A stretch of 64,000 nucleotides of DNA from JADGNZ01 sp963715895. GTDB taxonomy: Bacteria > Acidobacteriota > Thermoanaerobaculia > Gp7-AA8. This document shows, piece by piece, positions 39,902 to 48,700 of this stretch; within the stretch, counting starts at the first letter, position 1, and every line of letters starts with the position of its first letter. The position numbers were made by a program, and so were the translations under genes. Below the pieces are notes generated by a model. The model saw only the letters and a program-made list of their open reading frames with translations, made no database searches and was not told where the DNA came from. The stretch is from positions 4,960,001-5,024,000 of the forward strand of contig OY970284.1 in the NCBI GenBank assembly GCA_963715895.1. Reading direction: 5' to 3'.

Positions 39902-40863
39902 ACCGGCTTTCCATTTCCGTGATCGTGGAGACCGTCACCGGCGACGACTACGCGCCGCGGCAGGTTGCGGACGCTCTGCAGGGACCGATCGATGCGATCA
40001 GCAGGCAAACCTATCCGCGCGAGCTGATCGAGATCATCGTCGTGGTCGACGGCATGTTCGATCGGCGGGATGCCGAGGAGGTGATGCGGCGGCATCCTTC
40101 GGTGACGCTCGTCGACTCGCCGGAGCACAACTACTTCGCCGCCAAGAACGCGGGCGCGCGCGCTGCCAGCGGTTCGCTCGTCGTCCTGCTCGACGGTGAC
40201 TGCGAGCCGGCAGCGGACTGGCTGGAAATGCTGGCGTCGCGTTTCGAGCCGGGAGTGGACGCTGTCGCCGGACGGACGCGCTATACCGGCAACTCGCTGG
40301 GAGCGCGGACCTTCTCGGTCTCCGATTTCTCCAATGTCGTCGGTGACGAGACCGGAGGCGCGTCGGGATTCAATTTGAACAACGTCGCCTTCCGTCGCGA
40401 GGTGCTGCTGGCACATCCGCTCGACACCCGTATCCGCCGCAACGGCGGCTGTTACCTGCTGTATCACCAACTCCGTGCCGCCGGCGGACGCATCCTCTAC
40501 GAGCCGCGCGCCACCGTGAGGCACGGACTCGACATCCGCGGCCTCGGCTTCGTGAAGAAACATTTCGAGCGCGGATTCGATGGCGTCAGCGTCTATCGTG
40601 TCGACGACGGCGCGGTCCTTCGGGGAACGCGCCTCTTCCGGCGGTTCGGCGTTCTGGCGCTCGTGGCCCTCACCTGCCGGCGCATCGTCCTCGATTGGGT
40701 CCGCTTGCTGCGCGATCGCCGGCAGATCGGTGTTTCGCCGATCACGCTTCCCTATTTTGCACTGGTCACCGTCATGACCCGGTTCATCGAGCTGGCCGGC
40801 GGAGTCACGGCTTTCGCCCGTTCCAGCCGAGCCGCGATGGTCACCGCGGCAACGCCCAGGTAG
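39898..40863 (+). CDS. Family 2 glycosyltransferase with C-terminal hydrophobic region
   Basis: The 321-residue protein opens ISVIVETVTGDDYAPRQV, has EIIVVVDGMFDRRDAEEV, the NAGARAASGSLVVLLDGDCEPAADWL block with DGD metal ligands, and a late GGCYLLYHQLRAAGG typical of GT2 enzymes. The C-terminal third is basic and partly hydrophobic, suggesting membrane association. The ATG overlaps the previous stop. The sugar specificity cannot be read from sequence. Confidence 0.9.
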   Translation: MNRLSISVIVETVTGDDYAPRQVADALQGPIDAISRQTYPRELIEIIVVVDGMFDRRDAEEVMRRHPSVTLVDSPEHNYFAAKNAGARAASGSLVVLLDGDCEPAADWLEMLASRFEPGVDAVAGRTRYTGNSLGARTFSVSDFSNVVGDETGGASGFNLNNVAFRREVLLAHPLDTRIRRNGGCYLLYHQLRAAGGRILYEPRATVRHGLDIRGLGFVKKHFERGFDGVSVYRVDDGAVLRGTRLFRRFGVLALVALTCRRIVLDWVRLLRDRRQIGVSPITLPYFALVTVMTRFIELAGGVTAFARSSRAAMVTAATPR

Positions 40864-40871
40864 GAGAACGA

Positions 40872-42044
40872 TTGCTGCACGGCGCCGACATCATTTGCCT
40901 CTCCTCCATCGATTGGGCGTTCAATTGGCAGCTTCCGCAGGAAGTCGCATCCGCCTTCGCTGCCGGCGGCAATCGCGTGCTGTTCGTCGAGAACACCGGC
41001 GTGCGCCGACCGGCGCTCAAGGACGTGCCGCGGCTGCGCGCACGGCTCAGAAACTGGCGGCGTGCGGGGGGCGGGGGGCACACGGCGGACCGCGGCGTCG
41101 ACGTCCATTCGCCACTGCTGCTCCCTTTTCCGTATGCCCGCTCCGCCGTCGCCATCAGCGCGCGTCTTCTGCTCCGCACCGCCCGCAAGTGGTTGCGGCG
41201 CGATGCCGGCCGTCCTCTGATCGTGATCACATTCCTGCCGACGCCGCTGGCGCGCGCCGTGATTCGCGGCCTGAAGCCGGACCTCGCCGTCTACTACTGC
41301 GCGGACCGCCTCACGGAGACGTCCGCCGAAGCGCGGAAGCTGCACCACTCCGAGCCACAACTCCTCGCGGAGGCGGATCTGGTGCTGACGACGTCACACG
41401 GTCTGCAGGCCACCGCGGCCACGGTGGCGAAACGAGTGGAGTTTCTGCCGTGCGGCGTCCGCGCCGGCGAGTTCGAGCGGGCGCGGCGTGATGCGGACAG
41501 CCGGCCCACCGGACTGGCCGGTCCGGTGATCGGATTCACCGGCACTCTGCGAGAGCAGATCGACATTGCTTTGCTGGCCGAGGTCGCCCGCCTCGCGCCC
41601 GAGTTGAACTTTGTGTTCGTCGGACCGCTGGAAACGGACGTGAGCCGCCTGGCCGCTCACCGCAACGTCCGGTTCATCGGTCCGGTGCTGCATGACGACG
41701 TGGTCCGGTATACCGCCGGGTTTGACGCCGGCATCCTCCCCTACGTCATCTCGGACTACACCGCGGACGTCATGCCGGTAAAGCTGAAGGAGTTTCTCGC
41801 CGCCGGCCTGCCGGTGCTGGCGACGGCGCTTCCCGAGATCTGCCTGTTTGCCGATCAGCACCCCGGCCTCATAGCCTTTGCCGGCGATGCGGTGACGTTC
41901 GTTGCAGGCCTCCGCGCCGCCGTCACCGAAAACGGGTCGGGACCGGTAGCACGCCGCATGGAGGTCGCGCGGCAATACGACTGGACCGAGCAGATGTCGC
42001 GCATGAGCGGCTGGATGGAAAGCCTGCTGGCGGCGAAACGATGA
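40872..42044 (+). CDS. Group 1 (GT4-like, GT-B fold) glycosyltransferase
   Basis: The 390-residue protein begins at TTG 40872 after a GGAGA site, reading LHGADIICLSSIDWAFNWQ. The N-terminal GT-B domain has the R-VLFVENTGVRRP motif common in these enzymes, and the C-terminal domain shows VIGFTGTLREQIDI, FVGPLE, VRFIGPV, ILPYVISDYTADVMPVKLKEFLAAG in outline, and the E of the nucleotide-sugar site in KLKEFLAAGLPV. The start is eight bases after the previous stop; the end overlaps the methyltransferase start (ATGA). It is likely the third sugar-adding step of this operon. Confidence 0.9.
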   Translation: MLHGADIICLSSIDWAFNWQLPQEVASAFAAGGNRVLFVENTGVRRPALKDVPRLRARLRNWRRAGGGGHTADRGVDVHSPLLLPFPYARSAVAISARLLLRTARKWLRRDAGRPLIVITFLPTPLARAVIRGLKPDLAVYYCADRLTETSAEARKLHHSEPQLLAEADLVLTTSHGLQATAATVAKRVEFLPCGVRAGEFERARRDADSRPTGLAGPVIGFTGTLREQIDIALLAEVARLAPELNFVFVGPLETDVSRLAAHRNVRFIGPVLHDDVVRYTAGFDAGILPYVISDYTADVMPVKLKEFLAAGLPVLATALPEICLFADQHPGLIAFAGDAVTFVAGLRAAVTENGSGPVARRMEVARQYDWTEQMSRMSGWMESLLAAKR

Positions 42045-42946
42045 GTGTCCGGCCGTTCTTTGGCCGGATGTACCGCCGGTTCGCCGCCCCCTTCGGTCTT
42101 CGCGCCCTCGATGACATGCTGGGAAACGGCTTCCCCGCCCGCCTCGGCCCTCCTCTGCGATTCCTCTTTACCCAGGAGCTTCCGGCCGAAGCGATTGCCA
42201 TCGCGGCACGCATCGAGGAGAGGCGCGCGGAAATCTCCCGTCGTCCCGACACCTATCGTTTCGAATACAGCCCCACGGCACTCGGGATGGCGCGCTGGCC
42301 CGATCACGCCGACAACGCAGCCGCGGGTCCGGTGATGCCGTCCCGCCGCCTGGCAAATGTCTTCAGCGTGCCGCGGCACTGGGGCCTCTTCCTCCATCTC
42401 TGTGCCGATGCGTTCGCGGCGCGGGCCATTCTGGAGGTTGGAGCGTGTCTCGGAATCTCAGGCGCCTACCTGGCTTCCGCCCGCCAGCGTCCGCGGTTCA
42501 TTACGATCGAGGGCTCATCGGCAATCGCCCCCATCGCCGAAGCGACGCTGGCCGCGGTCACCGACCGCGCCCAGGTCGTCCGCGCTCCCTTCGACACCGG
42601 CCTCGATGAAGCCATTGCGCGTTTCGAGCGGGAGCAACTGCCGATCGACGTCGCCTTTATCGACGGGCATCACGAGGAAGCTCCGACGTTGCACTACGTC
42701 GAAACGGTCATTCCAAAGCTCTCGCGCGACGCCGTCGTGATCCTGGATGACATTCACCTCACGCCCGGCATGGAGCGGGCCTGGCAGCGCCTGGCGCGAA
42801 CGCCCGGCATCGCCGCGGCGGTCGACACCGGCCGTTTCGGCCTGATCGTTTGGGACGGCGATGATTACGCGGGCGTACGGTATGACCTCTCCCGCTACAC
42901 AGGATGGTGGCCGGTGGGAACATCGCGGCACCGGCCCGCGGGGTGA
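42041..42946 (+). CDS. Class I SAM-dependent methyltransferase (O-methyltransferase-like)
   Basis: The 301-residue protein has a 100-residue helical N-terminal part and then a Rossmann methyltransferase core: ILEVGACLGISGAYLA (motif I), FITIEGSS (motif II acidic residue binding SAM ribose), IDVAFIDGHHEEAPTL (motif IV, the D-G-x-H metal-like site of O-methyltransferases) and VVILDDIHLTPGM. It resembles Methyltransf_24 proteins that methylate sugars or small molecules in glycan clusters. It is the last gene of the overlapping glycan operon and probably caps or decorates the product. Confidence 0.87.
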   Translation: MSVRPFFGRMYRRFAAPFGLRALDDMLGNGFPARLGPPLRFLFTQELPAEAIAIAARIEERRAEISRRPDTYRFEYSPTALGMARWPDHADNAAAGPVMPSRRLANVFSVPRHWGLFLHLCADAFAARAILEVGACLGISGAYLASARQRPRFITIEGSSAIAPIAEATLAAVTDRAQVVRAPFDTGLDEAIARFEREQLPIDVAFIDGHHEEAPTLHYVETVIPKLSRDAVVILDDIHLTPGMERAWQRLARTPGIAAAVDTGRFGLIVWDGDDYAGVRYDLSRYTGWWPVGTSRHRPAG

Positions 42947-43008
42947 CATTGTGGGTCCGGCGCGTTCACACAACGTGAGTCGGGCTTCATCACAGCCGAG
43001 GCAACGTT

Positions 43009-43172
43009 TAATATTGAATGTTGAATGTTCAATGTTGAATGTTCAATGTTCAATGTTCAATGTTCAATGTTCAATGTTCAATGCTGAATGCTCGGTATTG
43101 GATATTAAAGAGCAAAGGATGGGCGGTTGGCCATTCAACACTCAACATTCAACATTGAACATTCAACATTGC
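43009..43172. repeat. AATGTTCAATGTTG array with an inverted arm
   Basis: About a dozen nine- to ten-base units (AATGTTCAATGTTGAATG...) run from 43009 to about 43090. After a 45-base spacer the complement CATTCAACACTCAACATTC...AACATTG follows to 43172. The whole can fold into one long AT-rich hairpin, unlike the GC-rich surroundings. No coding frame is likely. Confidence 0.8.
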
Positions 43173-43207
43173 CTCTAACTCCGGCGAAGCAACCCACGCA
43201 AACGGCG

Positions 43208-43213
43208 TAAACT
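43208..43213 (+). promoter_or_regulatory. Putative -10 box TAAACT for the PafA-like phosphatase
   Basis: TAAACT is ten bases before the ATG at 43224, with no ribosome site. It is the same GGCGTAAACT sequence as that seen upstream of the catalase-like gene at 18597. Confidence 0.5.
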
Positions 43214-43223
43214 CCCGCGCGCC

Positions 43224-44885
43224 ATGCGCCGCCTGACCTTCGCCCTCGTCCTCGTCCTCTGCGCCACCTCCCTGCTCGGCCAGACTCCCTCGCGGCCTGA
43301 CCTGGTCGTAGTCATCTCCATCGACCAGTTTCCCTACTACTACATCACCCGCTTCCAGCCGTGGTTCGGGCCGGACGGCTTTAACCGCGCGTTGAAGCAT
43401 GGCGCCAACTTCACCCGCTCGCTCTATCCCTACTCCGTTACCTACACGGGACCGGGACACGCCGCCATCGGCACCGGCAACGTCCCGGCGCGCACGGGGA
43501 TCGTCGCCAACAACTGGTACGACCGTACCACCGGCACGGTCGAGTATTGCGTCGATGACAAGCGCGCCAAGGGTGGCTTCTCCCCGCTCAACCTCGACTC
43601 CGATTCGCTCGGCGACCGCCTGCAGGAGCGCTACGACAAATCGAAGGTCTACGGCATCTCGCTGAAAGACCGCGCCGCCATCCTCATGGCCGGCCGCAAA
43701 GCCAACGCCGCCTACTGGTTCGATCCCGCCGTTCCCGGCTTCGTCTCCAGCGCCTACTACCACGCCGACAAACCGCTCGTCGACGCCTTCAACATCACGG
43801 TCCCGACGTTTGTCGCCGCGCACACGTCGTGGGAGCAATCGTCCTACATTCCCGCCGCCGACCTCGCGAAGATCACGCACGATCCCGAATCGCTGCGCAA
43901 GTGGAAATCGGATCCCAGGAGCCTCGGCACAACGTTTCCGCACCCGATCAAGAACACCGATGCGCTGACCTACACGCCGTACGGCAACCAGATCGTCCTG
44001 CAATTCGCCGAGCGCCTCATCGACGCCGAGGGCCTGGGGACGGACGACGGCAACCCCGATCTCGTCTTCATCAGCCTCTCCTCTCCCGACTACGGCGGCC
44101 ACGCCTTCGGCCCCGACTCGCTCGAAGCCGCCGACACCGTCGTCCGCACCGATCGGGACCTCGAGAACTTCTTCCACGACCTCGACGCGAAGTTCGGCGA
44201 CCGCTGGACCTTCGCCATCACCGCCGACCACGGCGTGCAGTCGATCCCCGAAGTCGCCAAAGACATGGGACGGGAGGGAGGGAGAGTGACTCTGCGCAAC
44301 CCGCCGAAGAGCGCAACGACCTTCGCCGACCTCGCTCCGCAGCGCCGCGAGCTGGAGAAACGGATCGCCAAGAAACTCGGCGTGACCGTCACCGACGCCA
44401 CGCCGCTCGCGCAAGGCTTCATCATCTTCTTCGACGAGCCGGCCATCTACCTGAACTGGACGCGCGTCCGCGAGCTGAAGCTCGACGGCGAGAGGGTCAA
44501 GCGCGCCGTCCGCGACGCCGCCAGGGAGATCGACGGCGTCTCCGGCGCTTTTACGAACAGCGAGCTGATGATGACGAACACCGACGCCTCGCCGCTTGAA
44601 GCCGCTGTGCGCCTCTCCTTCCGCGCCGACCGCTCCGGCGACGTTCTCATCACCCTCAAACCCGGCTACATCTGGAACTACTCCGACCCACCCACCGGCA
44701 CAACGCACGGCCAGCCCGTCGAAGCCGACCAGCACGTCCCCACCATGCTCTGGGGCGCCGGCATCCACCCCGGCAGCTTCGACGACGCCGTCGCCCCCAC
44801 CTTCCTCGCCAAAACCCTCGGCCGCCTCCTCGGTGTGGAGGCGGGGGGCGCGGAGACGAGCGTGCTGCCGTGCGTGGCGCGGTAG
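43224..44885 (+). CDS. Secreted alkaline phosphatase / phosphodiesterase (PafA-like)
   Basis: The 553-residue protein has a signal peptide ending SLLGQ. The alkaline phosphatase superfamily core follows: LVVVISIDQFPYYYI (first metal Asp), YSVTYTGPGHAAIGTG with the presumed Thr nucleophile (about residue 74) as in PafA, GIVANNWYDR, LVFISLSSPDYGGHAFGP (Asp/His ligands) and FAITADHGVQSIPE (Asp-His). The protein is likely periplasmic and hydrolyses phosphate mono- or diesters. Length and motif order match PafA-type enzymes. It stands before the RHS locus but is not obviously linked with it. Confidence 0.92.
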   Translation: MRRLTFALVLVLCATSLLGQTPSRPDLVVVISIDQFPYYYITRFQPWFGPDGFNRALKHGANFTRSLYPYSVTYTGPGHAAIGTGNVPARTGIVANNWYDRTTGTVEYCVDDKRAKGGFSPLNLDSDSLGDRLQERYDKSKVYGISLKDRAAILMAGRKANAAYWFDPAVPGFVSSAYYHADKPLVDAFNITVPTFVAAHTSWEQSSYIPAADLAKITHDPESLRKWKSDPRSLGTTFPHPIKNTDALTYTPYGNQIVLQFAERLIDAEGLGTDDGNPDLVFISLSSPDYGGHAFGPDSLEAADTVVRTDRDLENFFHDLDAKFGDRWTFAITADHGVQSIPEVAKDMGREGGRVTLRNPPKSATTFADLAPQRRELEKRIAKKLGVTVTDATPLAQGFIIFFDEPAIYLNWTRVRELKLDGERVKRAVRDAAREIDGVSGAFTNSELMMTNTDASPLEAAVRLSFRADRSGDVLITLKPGYIWNYSDPPTGTTHGQPVEADQHVPTMLWGAGIHPGSFDDAVAPTFLAKTLGRLLGVEAGGAETSVLPCVAR

Positions 44886-45000
44886 AAATCGACAACCTAA
44901 CCGACGGTTCCTGGGAATTCCTGCGGCGGGTCCCTCTAAACGGCGAGAGATGAGATCCGGGCGCTGGAAGTTTCTCAGCGAACGTATGGAGGCCAAGCCA

Positions 45001-45744
45001 ATGCGATTCCGATCGATTACGATTTTTGTCTGCCTACTACTTGCCGCGGAGAGCCTGATCGCCCAGGACAGACCGCTGGCGGGCCAGCTCCAGATGAGCG
45101 GTGGCCCTGCCATGACCTTCACGCAAACCACGATTTCCTGCAGCGGTCTCGCTTCGGGTGATTCGATCGTCCTGGTGGGGTTCGTGATCGACCGGACTGC
45201 CAACACGATGGCGTTGGCAACGCCGACGATCGCCGGACAAACAGATCCGAACGGTGTCTTCACAGCAACAGTCAATGGTGGCGTCAAGCCGCTATCGATC
45301 TGGCTGCTCCTCGATCAGACGTCAGGCAGCTACACGGTCGCAGAGCCCGAAGGAAGTGTGCTCCGCGAGATGCCTGACGGCACGATTGGAGTCTTCAAGG
45401 GAAGGACTTTTGAGGGCGGCCCGGAGCCGGCCGCGAGCGTCACAATCAATCGGGCTCACACGCATCTGTTCCGAATCGGGGGAGGGCTGCTCATGGAGAA
45501 CTCGCGACACCTGCGTACGTTAACTGCCCCTCCAACGGACCCCCGACCCGACGGTGTCACCGTGTTCGATGCCAAAGACGGCTCCGCCTCTGACAGTGAC
45601 GGAACGATCGACGGAAGCGTTACGCTGAACTTCCCCGATTCTCTGCAGGTCGGAGACTACCTGTTCGTCGTCGACGACCGCACGCTCGAGTTCAAAGTGC
45701 TGCTTCTGGACTCTTGCAACCTCCTGCAGGAGTGCCGCGTATGA
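45001..45744 (+). CDS. Secreted protein of unknown function upstream of the RHS gene
   Basis: The 247-residue protein has a signal peptide (RSITIFVCLLLAAESLIAQ), then beta-rich sequence without a domain I recognise. The repeated pattern SGDSIVLVGFVID, GVFTATVNGG and GDYLFVVDDRTLEFKVLLL resembles small Ig-like or carbohydrate-binding beta sandwiches. A GGAGG site eight bases upstream supports ATG 45001. Its stop overlaps the start of the giant RHS gene in ATGA, so it is translated together with it and may be a secretion partner or chaperone for the RHS protein. That is inference from the coupling only. Confidence 0.75.
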   Translation: MRFRSITIFVCLLLAAESLIAQDRPLAGQLQMSGGPAMTFTQTTISCSGLASGDSIVLVGFVIDRTANTMALATPTIAGQTDPNGVFTATVNGGVKPLSIWLLLDQTSGSYTVAEPEGSVLREMPDGTIGVFKGRTFEGGPEPAASVTINRAHTHLFRIGGGLLMENSRHLRTLTAPPTDPRPDGVTVFDAKDGSASDSDGTIDGSVTLNFPDSLQVGDYLFVVDDRTLEFKVLLLDSCNLLQECRV

Positions 45745-48700
45745 AACCCTTCCTTCGCATTCTTCAACTCGGCGCTCTGCTATTCGCGCTCCCGCTCATT
45801 TGCCAACAGGCTCCCAACAGTGCTCTCGGCTTCCAACCCGGCAAGTCCTTTCAGATGGGCGACTTCGACACGGTGAACCTGTTCAACGGGAACCTGACCG
45901 TCTCCATCCCTTTGGGTCCCTCGTTCACACCGGGCGGCAATCTCGCGTACGGACTCCACCTGGTTTACAACGGCAACGCCTGGGTCATTCACGACGACAC
46001 TCCGCCCGAAGCAATTCCAAACCGCTTCAGCAACGCCGCTCTCGGCTGGCGAGTGAGCCTCGGCGAGCTCGTCGCGCCACAAGATCCGGCGATCCTGGAC
46101 ATTTCTGACGGCGGCTCGTGGATTTTTCTAGGCGCGGACGGCGCAGACCACAGCTTCTACCTGACGCTGCACGACGAGGAGAATGGCACAAACTACGCCG
46201 GGTCCGACGCGCTGACCTTTGGTACCGTCGTCGGCTATACACGCGACGGTTCCTACCTGCGGCTGGTCCGGGGAGCACGTCTGCAAACTGCCTTCACTTA
46301 CCCCTGCCCGATCTTTCCGGGGTTTTGCAACGATTTCACCGTCGACTATTCGATCGAGGCTCCCGATGGCAACGTACACACATTCCAGGCAGCAATCACG
46401 AAATCGATCCGAGGTGGGTTCCCAACCGTACAGGAGGACGCCAAGCTCTCCTACCATCTGATGAGCAGTGTCGACCGATTCGGCAACTACCTGCACGTCA
46501 GCTATCCGGACCCTCTGACCTGGGTCATCAAAGACGGCACGCCTTCCGCGGGCGACATTCGCACGCACACCGTGCACTTCCTCAATGAGACTTTCTATGA
46601 ATTCCGCGGCCAGCCGACCGCACACCTTTTCGTCGATCGCATCGACCTCGCGGCGTTCAATGGCCAGACAGCGAGTTATCAGTTCAACTATAGCGACTAT
46701 GTGGAGATTTCGAAGAATTGCGACGATCAGTACCCCATGAACACTACGAATACCCGCTTCCTCAACAGCATCACCCAGCCCGATGGCTCGCTGTTCGCGA
46801 TGAACTACCTTACGATCGTTCGCGATCCCGTGACGAACGCGATTCAATGCTCCAAAACAGCCGGGCATCTGCTGCAATTCACCCTCCCCACCGGCGGAAA
46901 GATCACGTACGACCTCGAGATGCGCGCCTTCCCCAAGTATAGGGACGATCAGGATCCGCGGCAGGGTCCTGGCGGCGGAGTTCGCAACCATTCAATGGGC
47001 GTCAAGACCCGAACGCTCTTCGACGCAAACAACACACAGGTTGGAGCCTGGAACTACCACGCCGATCTCACAGATCCCATTGACTATCTTTACCCCGGCA
47101 ACATCGTCTCGCGGGAGCCCCTGGGGCTGGTTGTCACGGTGAATGACCCTCTTGGGCAAACGGCTGCCTACTATTTCGACGTCGATCACTTCGGCCCTGA
47201 CCCCGTGCACGGCTGTTACCCGGGAGGAACAGTGGACGTCGAGTACGCGATGCCATTCACCAGGATGTTTGGAACTGCTACCACGGATGGCCTTTTTCTG
47301 TCGAGTGAAGTCTACGACGGAACCTGCACGATGCAGATTCCGGCTTTCGGAGATGGCTGTGCCCGAACCTGCCTCCTGGATAGCAACGGCCTTCCGCTTC
47401 AACCAAAACGGTCAACATACGTTCTATACGAGCAGGATCCCGGGTCTACCGTTCCAACCGATCAGGACCGGCGCGTCAAACAGCGCCGTACGGTCTTCAA
47501 TGACGACACCGGCTGCGCCAGCGGTGCCCCCTGTTACGAAGAAACCATCCTGAGCGACTTCGACGGCCTCGGGCACTACCGAACGGAAATGCATCAAAAC
47601 AATTTCTCGAACACACTCATCCCCTCCCGCAGCACCACGACGCACTACAACGCGGTCGGCGGCACCTACGTTCCCGGTACCGGCTTACATCCTGTCAGCT
47701 ACATGATACTGCCAGCCTCGTTGTGGCTTCCTGGCGTTTATGACGTTCAGACGACCTCCGAGAACAGCCAGACTGCCCGAACCGAGTTCTGTTTCGACGC
47801 CACGACTGCCTTCCTCAAAGGGCGCCGAACCCAGCGCAGCAACGATCGCAGCCGCGATCTTCTTGCCACGTTCGAGCAAACTGAAGGCAACGTCACCGCG
47901 GAGTCGTACTTCGGCGGCGACACACACCCCCTCAGCGGCACAACATGCACGGGGGATCCAAACGCGCCTACGTATCGCCTCACGCATCACTACACCTACG
48001 GGAGCGTCGACTGGACGCAGTACGGCGGTGCCACATTCAAGTCACTCGATCTGACCATCGATAAGAACACCGGCCTTGCCTCGTTTAGCCGTGACACTTC
48101 CGGGCTGCTCCAGACGGCATACGTCTACGACACGATGCAGAGACTCACCGAGGTTCGTCCGCAAGGTGAGGCATGGACGAAATACACCTACACCTTCGGC
48201 ATACCCTCTTTCCTTTCCATCATCCGCAGGCCGTTTGGTTCGAGCGTGACCGCCCCTGCCGAGACCAGCACGTATCTCTATTTCGACTCGTTTGGCCGTT
48301 CCATTCTCAGCAAGGAGCAGTTCCACGAGGGTTGGTCGACGACCAAGACCACCTACGACTTCCTAGGACGGGTAACCAACACCTCCATGCCGGAGTTCCG
48401 CAACGACTCGTCATGGGAGATCTTCACTCCGGCACACAGCACCACCACGACCTATGACCGCTTCGACCGTCCCCTGAGCATCCAGACACCCGATTTCCGG
48501 GCCACCACCTTCGCCTACACGGGCAACCGTGCCACCTACCGAAGCGCCTGCGTCTCGACAAATGATCATCCGCAGCCTCCAGTTGGTCTGCCACCTCCTC
48601 CTCCCTGCCTGACGGGGGAACAGACGTTCACGACCACAGAGACAGTTGATGGGCACGGACGCTTGGCAAGCGTCACCGAGCCACTTGCCACTCCAGTCAC

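Noticed and set aside
43149..45287. 712-residue minus-strand frame opposite the PafA-like gene
   Set aside because: The product is Gly/Val/Arg-rich with no domain, while the plus strand has complete phosphatase motifs and a signal peptide.
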